The notes: generated by a model from the letters alone, not told the origin. Counted from the first letter of the stretch, positions 35,358-44,463 are shown. The stretch is 64,000 bases of DNA from Deltaproteobacteria bacterium (GCA_020848745.1 JADLHM010000110.1:138688-202687); one strand, 5' to 3'. Numbers and translations: made by a program.

Positions 35358-37949
35358 TCAGGCGGCGCGCAGCGCGGCGGCGAGCTCGGGGCCGAGCCGG
35401 AGCACGGCGGCGGCGTCGATGCGGAGCTGCTCGCAGGCCTGCGCCGTCGTTTCGCGCGTGTCGTCGGTAACGTGCGCGGCGAGGAAGTCGCCGACCGCGC
35501 CGGCGATCTCGGGCGGCGTCAGCATCGACATGCCGCGGATCACGTACTGACGCAGCATGGGATCCATGGGGAGGATCCGCGCCTCCCAGCCGTCGCGGAC
35601 GAACCGCCAGGCGGCGTGGCGCGAGGCCCGTCCGCCGAGGAGGCGCGACAGCACGAAGGCGCGGTCCTGTGGCCGCACGTCGTCGGTGAAGGTGAGCGCG
35701 AGCGTGCGCGCGACGAGCGCGGGATCCTCGAAGCCCGCGAGCGCGAGCAGGAAGCGCTCCTCCTCCTCGGGGTCGTCGGCGGCGCTTGCGCGCTTGCGGT
35801 CGAGGAAGCGCTCGTAGAGCGCGGCGTCGCCGTCGTGCGCGACGAGGTTCGCGACGATCGGCACGAGGTTCGGCTCGAGCGCGGCGCGGTCGGCGAGGTA
35901 GCGCTCGAGCCGGGCTCGCGCCTCGGCGAGGACCGCCGGGTCGCGCGCCAGATTGCCGAGCGCGCCGGTCACGACCGCGCGCTTCACGCGCACGTCGACG
36001 GGCTCGCCGGGACGGGGATCCCACCCGAGCGCGGCGAGCTCGGGGCCGAAGATCGTCTGGACGAGCGCGGTGAAGCTCGGCCGGTCGGCGTCGGCGAGCA
36101 CGTTGGTGTCGAGCCAGGCGAGCCGCTGCGAGATGGCCTCCAGCACCGCGCGGTCCTGCTCGCCGGCGAAGCCGCGGACGAGCGTCACGAAGCCCGCGAC
36201 CGTGCCGATGCCGGCCTTGACGAGCGTCCACTGGTTGCCGACGAGGCTCAGGCGTTCCTCGGGGGCGAGCCCCGTCGCGACCGCGCCGGCGAGGCGCGCG
36301 ATCGCGGCGTCGTCGAGCGCGAAGCGGTAGAAGCCGGCGCCGCCGCCGTTCGGGAAGACCCAGCGCGCGCCGGCGAGCGCCACCTCGGTCTCGTCGCCGG
36401 CGAGCAGCACGCGCTCCTCGCGGATGCCGGTCGCGCCGCCAATCTTGAGCACGAGCGGCACCGGCCAGCGCTGCGCCGGCGCGACGCCGCTCATCTCGGG
36501 GTCGGAGAAGAAGCGGCGCTGCCGGAGACGGAGCGTCGCGCCCGTGGCGTCGAAGCGGCTCGCGATCTCGACGACCGGGTGGCCCGGCTCGCGGATCCAG
36601 GCGTTCGCGATCGCGGTCACATCGCGGCCCGACGCCTGGTCGAGCTCGCGCCAGAAGTCGTCGGCGGTCGCGTTCTTCTCGGCGTAGCGCCGGAGATAGC
36701 TCCGCACGCCGGCCCGGAACGCGTCGGCGCCGAGGAAGCGCTCGATCATGCGGACGACGCCCGCGCCCTTCCAGTAGGTGATGACGTCGAAGCGCTCGGC
36801 CGCCTGGCGGGCGTTCTCGACCTGGAAGGAGATGGGGTGCGTCGACACGAGCGCATCGAGGAGGAAGGGCCGGGAGAGGGTCGCGACGAAGTCGCGCCAC
36901 ATGCCCCACCCGGGGTTGAGCTCGGCGGTCGCCTTCCAGCCGACGAAGGTGGCGAACGACTCGTTCAGCCAGAGGTCGTTCCACCACGCCATCGTGACGA
37001 GATCGCCCCACCACATGTGCGTGAGCTCGTGCGCGGCGGTGTAGAAGATGTCCTTCAGCGTGTCGGTCGAGGCCTCGGCCGGATCGGCCGCGATCGCGGT
37101 CAGCCGATAGGTGATCGCGCCCGGGTTCTCCATGGCGCCGGCCTCGAAGTCGGCGAGCCCGATCGCGTCGATCTTGCCGTAGGGGTGGGGGATGCCGGTG
37201 TAGTCGGCGAGCCACTCGACGGCCTGGCGATGCGCGTCGCGCGCGTAGAGACCCTTGTCGGCGAGGCCGCGCGGCAGCCAGACGCGCACGGGCGTGCCGG
37301 CCGCCGCCTCGACGGGCGGGGTCGCCTCGAAGGGGCCGACGAGGAACGCCACGAGATACGACGAGATCGGCGGCGTCTCGGCGAAGCGCACGACCTTCCG
37401 GCCGGGCGCGCGCGGCTCTTCGGCGAGGACGGCGCCGTTCGCGATCGCCGCCGCGTCGGCGGGAACGTCGAGGGTGAGCGCGAAGCGCGCCTTGTACTCG
37501 GGCTCGTCGAAGCACGGGAACGCGCGGCGCGCGTCGGCGGCCTCGAACTGCGTCGCGGCATAGCGCTCGCCGTCCTTCACCGAGCGATAGAGCCCGCGGA
37601 GCTTCTCGACGATCTCGCCGGTGAAGGCGAGTCGGAGCGTCGCCGCGCCGGGTTCCACGGGGGCGGGGAAGCAGAGGCTCACCGCCTCCGCCTTCGGGTG
37701 GACGACGACCCGCGCCTCGGTCGGCAGGCCGGGCGCCCGGCCTTCGAGGCGGGCCGACGTCACGTCGAGATCGAGCGCGTGGAGGGTCACGACCGACGTC
37801 GCCGTCCGCACGTCGAGCTCGATCGCCACCGATCCGCGCTGGCGCCAATGCTCGAGGTCGAGCACCAGCCGCACGTCGTACCGGCGCGGCCAGACCTCGC
37901 GCGACAGCCGGAAGTTCACCCCCGGATCCGCGGGCACGCTCGTCGTCAT
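35358..37949 (-). CDS. M1-family zinc aminopeptidase
   Basis: An 863-residue metallopeptidase. The exopeptidase motif GAMENPGAITYR (about 270-281) and the zinc site HELTHMWWGDLV with the downstream third ligand in WLNESFATF (about 305-335) are intact. The N-terminal beta domain and the long C-terminal ERAP1-like helical domain are both present, so the length matches the ERAP/PSA branch. No signal peptide is visible, so it is probably cytoplasmic. It removes N-terminal residues from peptides. It is the first gene of the leftward three-gene set with two membrane proteins, an association with no obvious functional link. Confidence 0.93.
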   Translation of the reverse strand: MTTSVPADPGVNFRLSREVWPRRYDVRLVLDLEHWRQRGSVAIELDVRTATSVVTLHALDLDVTSARLEGRAPGLPTEARVVVHPKAEAVSLCFPAPVEPGAATLRLAFTGEIVEKLRGLYRSVKDGERYAATQFEAADARRAFPCFDEPEYKARFALTLDVPADAAAIANGAVLAEEPRAPGRKVVRFAETPPISSYLVAFLVGPFEATPPVEAAAGTPVRVWLPRGLADKGLYARDAHRQAVEWLADYTGIPHPYGKIDAIGLADFEAGAMENPGAITYRLTAIAADPAEASTDTLKDIFYTAAHELTHMWWGDLVTMAWWNDLWLNESFATFVGWKATAELNPGWGMWRDFVATLSRPFLLDALVSTHPISFQVENARQAAERFDVITYWKGAGVVRMIERFLGADAFRAGVRSYLRRYAEKNATADDFWRELDQASGRDVTAIANAWIREPGHPVVEIASRFDATGATLRLRQRRFFSDPEMSGVAPAQRWPVPLVLKIGGATGIREERVLLAGDETEVALAGARWVFPNGGGAGFYRFALDDAAIARLAGAVATGLAPEERLSLVGNQWTLVKAGIGTVAGFVTLVRGFAGEQDRAVLEAISQRLAWLDTNVLADADRPSFTALVQTIFGPELAALGWDPRPGEPVDVRVKRAVVTGALGNLARDPAVLAEARARLERYLADRAALEPNLVPIVANLVAHDGDAALYERFLDRKRASAADDPEEEERFLLALAGFEDPALVARTLALTFTDDVRPQDRAFVLSRLLGGRASRHAAWRFVRDGWEARILPMDPMLRQYVIRGMSMLTPPEIAGAVGDFLAAHVTDDTRETTAQACEQLRIDAAAVLRLGPELAAALRAA

Positions 37950-38182
37950 GGCGGGGCACTGTTCCTGACGCTACGGCGCGCTGCAAGCGCGGCCCGCCCT
38001 GATACGGGTAGTCGCCGAGGATGGCCTGCCCGCTCTTCGGGACCGTGTGGTTTTCCGATCCGCGCACGATCCGCTGGGAACGGAGCGGCCACGTCGTCCA
38101 ATACGCGGGCGGACGACGCCCGAACCCAGCGGCATGCGAAGACCAGCGACAGCGCGCTTCGGGCCTTGGCGATCTCCGAGAC
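37950..38182. other. Intergenic region upstream of the aminopeptidase operon
   Basis: About 230 bases between the toxin gene stop and the aminopeptidase start. It must hold the aminopeptidase promoter. No recognised gene or repeat was found. Base composition starts to fall here towards the accessory patch on the right. Confidence 0.3.
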
Positions 38183-38593
38183 TCACTCCTCGACGGGCGG
38201 AAACATCCGTACGAAGTCGGCAAGGCGGCTCATCGGAATACCCTGGAACCGGCGCAGGCGGAGTAGATGGCGGTCACCGCTCACCACCACGTCGGCCTCG
38301 CCTTGGAGCGCACATTCGAGAATGCGGTTGTCCGGCTCATCGGTGAGGGCCGTCACCCGCATCTTCGGTTTGACGATCTCGGCGACACGGCTGACGAGCT
38401 TGAGCGCGCTGCGCACGTCGACTTCGGACTGGCCGAACTTCCCATGCAACTTCCGGGCGGTCTCGGTGAGGATCGCCAGCGAGGTGACGAGCTGGAAGTG
38501 CCGGCGACACGCCAGGCGGAGCGCATACTCGCCCTGGCTCGCGGGGACCACGAACGCCGAGATGAAGACGTTCGTGTCGAACACGACCCGCAT
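38183..38593 (-). CDS. PIN-domain toxin (VapC-like)
   Basis: A 136-residue PIN-domain ribonuclease of the 'putative toxin, PIN family' type. The acidic triad is recognisable: Asp in MRVVFDTNVFISAF, Glu in AILTETARKL and Asp in VVSGDRHLLRL, with DEPDNRILECA in between. ATG at 38593 overlaps the antitoxin stop by one base (TGATG), so a TTG one codon earlier is not needed. As a toxin it should cleave an RNA target unless bound by the antitoxin encoded immediately upstream. It lies at the edge of a lower-GC patch, in line with horizontal origin. Confidence 0.85.
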   Translation of the reverse strand: MRVVFDTNVFISAFVVPASQGEYALRLACRRHFQLVTSLAILTETARKLHGKFGQSEVDVRSALKLVSRVAEIVKPKMRVTALTDEPDNRILECALQGEADVVVSGDRHLLRLRRFQGIPMSRLADFVRMFPPVEE

Positions 38594-38838
38594 CAACGGT
38601 CTTTGAAGACGATGCGCTCCACGTCCCGCTCGGTGAGCACGCGCAGCTTGCGTGCCTTGCGGCTCATCCGCGCTTGGAGGCGGAGCAGCTCGTCCTCGTC
38701 GAGCTTCGCTTTGTATGTCTCGACCATCTCGCGAAACAGCTCGCTCTTACTCTTGCGCTGGCGTGCCGCGAGCCGCTCGTACGCCACCGCGATCGACGGT
38801 GCCACCGAAAAGCCCAGGATGCGGGTCTTGCGCGCCAT
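38593..38838 (-). CDS. Antitoxin, ribbon-helix-helix type, partner of the PIN toxin
   Basis: An 81-residue protein starting at ATG 38838 (MARKTRILGFSVAPSIA), with an AGAGGGG ribosome site upstream. A longer form starting 22 codons earlier is less likely. The N-terminal strand and two helices (TRILGFSV, then VAYERLAARQRKSKSELFREMVETY) fit an RHH DNA-binding fold, and the basic helical tail would wrap the toxin. It is translationally coupled to the toxin (TGATG). RHH antitoxins usually repress their own operon, so autoregulation is expected. Confidence 0.8.
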   Translation of the reverse strand: MARKTRILGFSVAPSIAVAYERLAARQRKSKSELFREMVETYKAKLDEDELLRLQARMSRKARKLRVLTERDVERIVFKDR

Positions 38839-38963
38839 AGTACCCCTCTTGTGGTTTAACTGTGTTGAACCGTACGCGACTCTCGCCTCGCCCTCAAGGG
38901 CCAATAAGGACCTCGATGCGGACCCGGAGAAGCCGCGCAGAAACAGAGTCGAAAATTATCGCT

Positions 38964-40691
38964 CTACAGCTGCCGCGCCGGCACGCAGATCGTCTCCTGC
39001 TTCAGGCTGTCGAGCTGCTCGGTCCCGAAACGATTGGCGATCTCGATCTGATCCACGATCTTGGCATGCTTCGCCCCGCCCTTGGCGACCTTGATCTGGT
39101 AGCACATCATCATCGCAACGGGGTTGACGAAGGGCTCGGCCGGTATTCGTGCCGATGCCGCGAAGCAAATGCGCGTCGGCTTCTTCACGTCGTAGAGCCG
39201 AGCGGTCTCGAACTGGTCGGTGACCGTCACCTGAACCCCTTTGGGAAACGGCGTCGTCTTGCTGATTTTCGCCTTGTAGCAATCGAACATGTCGGCGGTG
39301 GCCGCCGGCGGCGCCGACGGCGTGCCGCTCAGGCTCTTGTTGCTCGGCACCAGCAGACGCTCGAGCTTCAGCCCCGTTACGGTCAACGACCCGAAGCGAT
39401 CGACGACGCCGAAGGTGCCACGCCCAGCCACCGCGGGCGCCTTCACCTGATACGCTTCGTGATGCGTCAGCGAGTCGACGGTCCCATCGCCCGCGTCGCC
39501 TGGAAGGCAAAGCGTCTTCGTCTTCAGCACGTCGGCGCTCAGCTCGAACGTCTCACGCAACGCGAACCCTAAAACCGGCGAGAACTTGGCGGCGCCGGAC
39601 GATGCCTTCATCTGGTAACAGAGAAAGTCGTCGAGGCAAGCATGCGGATCGTTGGAGCCTCCCGGGCACGCGGAGGGCGCTGCGCATGGGCACACGCCGG
39701 CGCAGAGGGATCCCGCAATGCGCGCGCACTGCTCGGTCCAGACGGTGCAACACGCGGGATCGAAGCCGCAAGCACAAAAGCCGCAATCGAGCTCGTTGAG
39801 GGGACACCCGGAGCTGGCGCTGCAGCAATCGTAGGTGGGCGGGGTGGCCGTGGGGGTCGGTGCCGTGGACGTCGGCGTGGGTGTTGGGGTTGGGTCGGGC
39901 GCGACTTCATAGCGCACTACCGCGAAGTCACTCCGGCTCCCGCCGACGGAAGAGCCGGCCACCACCAATTTGTCATCGCTCTGCACGACAATGGCGAGGG
40001 CGATATCGCCCACCAAGACGTTCCTTAGCGTCGTGGTGACCTTACCTCCGGTCCCAAACGTGCCGTCCAGCGTCCCGTCGCTATTGTAGCGTACGACGGC
40101 GAAGCGGGGGTTGCTGCCGTCGGCAGAATAACCCGCCGCTACCAGCTTGCCGTCGTTCTGGGCCATGAGAGCATGAGCACGGTCGTAGTTGCTCCCCACA
40201 GGCGTCGTGACGATGCCCCCGGTCCCGAACGTGCCGTCGAGCGTCCCGTCGGTGTTGTAACGCACTAACGCGAGATCATCGTTACTTCCGTTGTAGGAAG
40301 CTCCGGCCACGACCAACTTGCCGTCGCCTTGCACCACAAGGGCGGCGGAATCAGCGGTCACGCTCGCCCCAACGGGTGTCGTGACGATGCCTCCGCTCCC
40401 GAACGTGCCGTCGAGCGTCCCGTCGCTGTTATAGCGCACGACTGCGAAGGCCAAGCTGCTCCCGGTCGACGAATAGCCAGCCGCCACTAGCTTGCCATCA
40501 CTTTGTACGACCAGGGCAGAAGCGCTGTCGTCCAAGGTACCCACCGGGGTTGTGACCTGGCCCCCGCTTCCGAACGTGCCGTCCAGGGTCCCATCGCTGT
40601 TGTAGCGCACCACGGCGAAGTCGTTGTTGCTGCCGTTGTAGAAATAGCCGGCGCGGTGCGTCCGCCGTTGCCTGAGCCGGAGCGTACTCAT
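38964..40691 (-). pseudogene. 5'-truncated delta-60-repeat secreted protein with Cys-rich and repeated C-terminal domains
   Basis: The frame encodes 575 residues, but the N-terminus MSTLRLRQRRTHR enters abruptly in the middle of a delta-60 repeat (AGYFYNGSNNDFAVVRYN) and there is no signal peptide, so the true 5' part is missing. About five delta-60 repeats follow, each with the core DGTLDGTFGSGG and DGKLV(A/V)AG, then a Pro/Thr linker, a Cys-rich segment (about 290-345, CCSASSGC, CGFCACGFDPAC) and a C-terminal region with two or three related ~90-residue units ending in ICVPARQL. Intact relatives are large exported proteins. Local GC is lower than in flanking genes. It is probably a decayed remnant. 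Confidence 0.75.
40042..40620 (-). repeat. Direct repeats (~171 bp) encoding delta-60 units
   Basis: The block containing AACGTGCCGTC recurs at about 40057, 40228, 40402 and 40573, spaced 171, 174 and 171 bases, that is 57-58 codons. The spacing is a multiple of three and the copies are coding, which explains the repeats without any CRISPR or mobile element. Confidence 0.85.
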
Positions 40692-40694
40692 CGG

Positions 40695-40712
40695 CTGAGT
40701 AAATTTACTCAG
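40695..40712. promoter_or_regulatory. 18-bp perfect palindrome at the truncation junction
   Basis: CTGAGTAAATTTACTCAG is a perfect palindrome, strikingly AT-rich for this genome, followed at once by a half-copy TTGAGTAAT (40717-40725). It lies 4 bases from the truncated repeat gene and about 45 bases upstream of the DUF4143 ATPase remnant, whose operator or promoter it could be. Confidence 0.6.
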
Positions 40713-40756
40713 TCATTGAGTAATCTTGGCCGGTCGCCCCTGCCACCGCGACGCTG

Positions 40757-41389
40757 GTGGTCATGGCCTTCACCCGCGTACTGGTCGACGAGCTGGCCGC
40801 GGCGTGCCGGCGGCGTACACCTCTGCTGCAGGTGATCGTGGGGCCGCGCACAGTCGGCAAGACCACCGCGGCGGAGCAGCGCGGCAGCAGTCCGAAGCTC
40901 GTGCTCTGGAACAATGCGCTCGTGAATGCGCTGTCGCTGCGCTCGTTTTCCCAGGCGATCGGCGACGGCGGCTGGTGGGGCCGGCTGGTCGAGAACGCGG
41001 TCGGCGCGCATCTGCTGAACGGTCTGCCGGGGCCGGATTGGAGCGTGACGTACTGGCGCGACGGCGACGCCGAGGTCGACTTCGTCGTGGCCCATGGCAC
41101 GCGCGTGTGGGCGCTGGAGGTCAAGAGCGGCCGCCCGGGCAAGGTCAGCGGCCTGCAGGCCTTCCGGAAGCGCTATCCCAAGGCGACCGTCTGGCTGATC
41201 GGCGCGGGCGGTCTCGGGCTCGAAGACTTCTTCGGCCAGCCGGCCACGCATTGGTTTCGCCGCCTCGTTTTTCGCGCTGACATCCCGGGTCGCGTGGCGC
41301 TTGTTGGCGGACGCGAAAGGGCGCGGAAATTTCGACGCGGTGCGCTCGGCCGTCGTGAGTTGCTAGCCTTCGGGCCCGGGCCGCGCTAA
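40757..41389 (+). pseudogene. Internally deleted DUF4143-family AAA ATPase
   Basis: The 210-residue frame joins both ends of a normally ~380-400-residue ATPase. The start has LLQVIVGPRTVGKTTAAEQ (Walker A, about 22-40). The text then jumps directly to the C-terminal DUF4143 region, PKLVLWNNALVNALSLRSF, WWGRLVENAVGAHLLNGL, VTYWRDGDAEVDFVV, VWALEVKSGRPGK and a VWLIGAGG end. Walker B and the middle of the AAA domain are absent, about 170-190 residues. The last ~40 residues (after GQPATHWFRR) are basic and unlike the family, so the 3' end is probably read-through. The reading frame survives the deletion. It is non-functional as an ATPase. Confidence 0.8.
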
Positions 41390-41401
41390 CTTCCGCGACC
41401 T

Positions 41402-42994
41402 ATGAAAACTTTCCAGAAGACGTTCCTTTCCGCCGTGCTGATCGTCTCCGTGGCCGCCTGCCAGAACCAAGCGGGCGGCGACAAAGCCGCCGGCGACGGC
41501 CAGACCGCCAAGACCGAGGCCAAAGGCGCCGCACCCACGCTCGAGATGTACGTGATGTCCCAGTGCCCGTACGGGGTGCAGGTGGTGAACGCGGTCGCGC
41601 CCGTGAAGCAGCAGCTCGGCGACGGTCTGAACCTCAAGATCGGCTACATCGGCAACGGCGCCGCCGGAAACTTCCAGTCGCTGCACGGTCCGGCCGAGGT
41701 GAAGGGCGACATCGCGCAGCTCTGCGCCGCCAAGCAGGCGCCGAAGAAGTACCTCGACCTGATCGTCTGCCAGAACAAGAACCCGCGCGCCGTCGACACC
41801 AACTGGAAGGATTGCGCGGGCCAGGCGGGCATCGACGCGGCGGCGCTCGAGACCTGCGTGAACGGCGACGAGGGGCAGCAGCTCCTCGCGGCGTCGTTCG
41901 CCGAGGCGCAGCAGAAGGGCGCGCAGGGCTCGCCCACCATGGTCCTCGACGGCAAGCCCTACGACGGCGGCCGCAAGACCCGCGACTTCCTGAAGGCGGC
42001 GTGCAACGCGACCACCGGAGATCAGCCCGAGGCTTGCAAGAACATCCCCGTGCCGCCCGCCGTGCACGCGATCTTCTTCTCGGACAGGCGCTGTGCCGAG
42101 TGCAACATCGCGCCGCTCGAGCCGCGCATCAAGAACGAGCTCGGCGGCCTCCAGGTCCAGCACGTCGACTACATGAGCGAGGACGGCAAGAAGCTCTACC
42201 AGGAGCTTCGCGGCCTCGACCCGAACTTCAAGGTGCTGCCCGCGATCCTCGTCGATGCCGACGAGGTCGTGAAGGATGCCGAGGGCTACACGGCGCTCCA
42301 GGGCTATATGCAGCCGCTCGGCAAGTGGCGGACGCTCCGCCTCGACGCCAAGTTCGATCCGACCGCCGAGATCTGCGACAACGGCGGCCTCGACGACGAC
42401 GGCGACGGCAAGGCCGACTGCGCCGACGACCAGTGCACGGATGCCAAGGCGTGTCGCCAGGCGAAGCCGCGCACGCTCGACCTGTTCGTGATGTCGCAGT
42501 GTCCGTACGGCGCGCAGGCGATGGTCGCGGCGAACGACGTCGTACAGCACTTCGGCAAGGACATCACCTTGAACGTGCACTTCATCGGTCAGATGGAGGG
42601 CGACAAGCTCACGTCGATGCACGGGCAGGCCGAGGTCGACGAGGATCTCCGCGAGATCTGCGCCGCGGCGAAGTACCCGAAGGACCACCAGTTCGCGAAG
42701 TACCTGGCGTGCCGCAGCAAGGACTACCGCAATCCGGGCTGGCAGCCGTGCGCGAAGGAAGCCGGCATGGACGAGAAGGTCATCCAGAAGTGCTTCGAGG
42801 GCGAAGGCAAGGACCTCCTGAAGAAGTCCTTCCAGTTCGCCGAGAGCCTGAAGATCGGCGCGAGCCCGACCTTCCTCTCGAACAACCGCCGGGAGTTCAA
42901 CGCGGTCGACGCGGCGAGCCTGCAGAAGCAGTTCTGCGCCGACAATCCCGACGTGAAGGGCTGCGCGCAGCCGATCGGCGCGAAGCAGGGCTGA
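41402..42994 (+). CDS. Lipoprotein with two GILT/thioredoxin-like domains joined by a Ca-binding-like linker
   Basis: A 530-residue exported lipoprotein (lipobox SVAAC, Cys20) made of an internal duplication. Each half begins with a strand and MSQCPYG (Cys55 and Cys367), followed by a matching set of landmarks: IG, S-x-HG-x-x-EV, CAA, PK, W-x-x-CA-x-x-AG, C, and SPT before a late strand. This is the GILT-like thioredoxin-fold pattern, but with CPYG rather than a CxxC pair. A third thioredoxin-like stretch (residues about 220-310, DRRCAEC) lies between them, and an aspartate-rich DDDGDGKADCADDQC linker (about 330-345) looks like a single Ca-binding loop. Roles in periplasmic thiol chemistry are plausible. 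Confidence 0.78.
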   Translation: MKTFQKTFLSAVLIVSVAACQNQAGGDKAAGDGQTAKTEAKGAAPTLEMYVMSQCPYGVQVVNAVAPVKQQLGDGLNLKIGYIGNGAAGNFQSLHGPAEVKGDIAQLCAAKQAPKKYLDLIVCQNKNPRAVDTNWKDCAGQAGIDAAALETCVNGDEGQQLLAASFAEAQQKGAQGSPTMVLDGKPYDGGRKTRDFLKAACNATTGDQPEACKNIPVPPAVHAIFFSDRRCAECNIAPLEPRIKNELGGLQVQHVDYMSEDGKKLYQELRGLDPNFKVLPAILVDADEVVKDAEGYTALQGYMQPLGKWRTLRLDAKFDPTAEICDNGGLDDDGDGKADCADDQCTDAKACRQAKPRTLDLFVMSQCPYGAQAMVAANDVVQHFGKDITLNVHFIGQMEGDKLTSMHGQAEVDEDLREICAAAKYPKDHQFAKYLACRSKDYRNPGWQPCAKEAGMDEKVIQKCFEGEGKDLLKKSFQFAESLKIGASPTFLSNNRREFNAVDAASLQKQFCADNPDVKGCAQPIGAKQG

Positions 42995-43004
42995 CCCGGA
43001 GCGC

Positions 43005-43033
43005 GAGGACCGCGGATCGATGCCGCGGTCCTC
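43005..43033. terminator. Bidirectional terminator hairpin between convergent genes
   Basis: Perfect 11-bp arms (GAGGACCGCGG and its complement CCGCGGTCCTC) around a 7-base loop, placed exactly between the stop of the lipoprotein gene and the stop of the convergent CoA-transferase. There is no U-tract on either side. Confidence 0.7.
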
Positions 43034-44455
43034 TCACGAGGCGAAATCCATCTCCCGAACGTCGCTCGCCACGCGCAGCGGCGCGGCGGTGGCGCGCTTC
43101 ACGTCGTCGACGCTGATGCCCGGCGCGATCTCGCGCAGCAGGAAGCCGTCGGCGTCGACGTCGATGTAGGCGAGGTCGGTGACGATGGCCTGCACGCACC
43201 CGAGCGCCGTCGCGGGATACGCGAGCCGCTCGACGAGCTTGGAGCGTCCCCCGCGCTCGCAGTGGTAGCAGATGGCGATGACGCGGGCGCCGCCCGCGGC
43301 GAGATCCATCGCCCCGCCGATGCCGCCGCTGCTGCCCTCGCCGGTCGTCCAGTTGGCGAGGTCGCCGTTCTGCGCCACCTCGAAGGCGCCGAGCACGACG
43401 GTGGTGACGCGGCCGGTGCGCGCCATGGCGAACGACACGTTGGAATCGAAGTACGCGGCGCCCGGGAGCTGCGTGATGAACTGGCCGCTCGCGTTGTAGA
43501 GGTCGAGGTCTTCCTCGCCCTCGGCGGGGAACGGTCCGTAGCCGAGGATGCCGTTCTCGGAGTGCAGGGTCACGTCGCGGCCGGCGATGAAGTTCGACAC
43601 CATCGTCGGGAGGCCGATCCCCAGGTTCACGTACTCACCGTCGCGCAGCAGCGTGGCGGCCTTCAACGCCATGAGCTCGGGCGGGAGGCCGGTGGCTTCG
43701 CCGTCGCGGAGCGCGCGGCCCTCGGTCGCGACCGTGCGTCCCGCGCCCATCAGGATCTGGCGGAGCACGCCGATGTCGAGCTGAAGCGTCGTCTTCACGA
43801 TGCGGTCGACGAAGACTCCCGGCGTCACCACCGCTTCCGGATCGAGCCCGCCGACGCCCACGATCTCCTTCACTTCGGCGATGGTGGTCGCGGCCGCGGT
43901 GGCCATCGCCGGCGCGAAGTTCCGCATGCCGCGGCGATAGGTGAGGTTGCCCGCGCCGTCCGCTCGATGCGCCTGCAAGAGCGCGAAGTCGCCGCGGATG
44001 GCGCGCTCGAAGAGGTAGCGGCGCCCGTCGATTTCGCGCTCCTCTTTGCCGTGCGCTGCGACGGTGCCGACGCCGGTCGGCGTGTAGAAGCCCGCCAGAC
44101 CCGCCCCGCCAGCGCGAATGCGCTCGATCAGGGTGCCCTGCGGCACCATCTCGAGCTCGATCTCCCCCCCGCGCACCTGCTCCGCGATCGCCGTGGGGAT
44201 GGCGGGCGAGGCGAGGTAGCTGCACACCAGCCGGCGGATCTGCTTCTTGTCGGCCAGCACGTTGAGCGACGTCGGTCCCCCGGCCGGCGTGTTGCAGACG
44301 ACCGTCAAGTCCCGCACGCCGCGCTCGGCGAGCGCCAGCAGGCAGTCGGTCGGCCAGGCCTGCGGCGGGCCGAAGCTGTGCACCAGGAGCGTCGCGCCGT
44401 CCGTGATGTCCGCCACCGCCGCGTGGGCGCTTTCGCAGATCCGTGTCGTGGGCAT
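43034..44455 (-). CDS. 3-oxoacid CoA-transferase-type enzyme, A and B subunits fused
   Basis: A 473-residue class I CoA-transferase. The A-type half (1-~240) has DGATLLVHSFG, a VCNTPAGGPTSLNVLADKKQ segment and the turn GAGLAGFYTPTGVGT. The B-type half (~255-473) has LRDGEYVNLGIGLPTMV and the catalytic Glu in LHSENGILGYGP, then VVLGAFEVAQNGDLANW. Fused A-B chains occur in eukaryotic SCOT and some bacteria, although many bacterial relatives have two subunits. Substrate could be acetoacetate or a related 3-oxoacid. It is unrelated in family to the other CoA-transferase at 25559. It is followed 8 bases upstream (on its strand) by a toxin gene. Confidence 0.9.
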   Translation of the reverse strand: MPTTRICESAHAAVADITDGATLLVHSFGPPQAWPTDCLLALAERGVRDLTVVCNTPAGGPTSLNVLADKKQIRRLVCSYLASPAIPTAIAEQVRGGEIELEMVPQGTLIERIRAGGAGLAGFYTPTGVGTVAAHGKEEREIDGRRYLFERAIRGDFALLQAHRADGAGNLTYRRGMRNFAPAMATAAATTIAEVKEIVGVGGLDPEAVVTPGVFVDRIVKTTLQLDIGVLRQILMGAGRTVATEGRALRDGEATGLPPELMALKAATLLRDGEYVNLGIGLPTMVSNFIAGRDVTLHSENGILGYGPFPAEGEEDLDLYNASGQFITQLPGAAYFDSNVSFAMARTGRVTTVVLGAFEVAQNGDLANWTTGEGSSGGIGGAMDLAAGGARVIAICYHCERGGRSKLVERLAYPATALGCVQAIVTDLAYIDVDADGFLLREIAPGISVDDVKRATAAPLRVASDVREMDFAS

Positions 44456-44463
44456 GCCTACCT

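Noticed and set aside
38021-38266. Possible small gene upstream of the aminopeptidase
   Set aside because: An 81-residue frame without family resemblance that overlaps the toxin gene end; no ribosome site.
33871-38606. Two frames of about 1450 codons on opposite strands overlapping the aminopeptidase and GT-C genes
   Set aside because: Both cross several real genes, lack family motifs and are shadows of strong GC codon bias.
40042-40620. CRISPR-like repeat series
   Set aside because: Spacing of 171-174 bases, coding frame and delta-60 motif show protein repeats; no short constant repeat with variable spacers.
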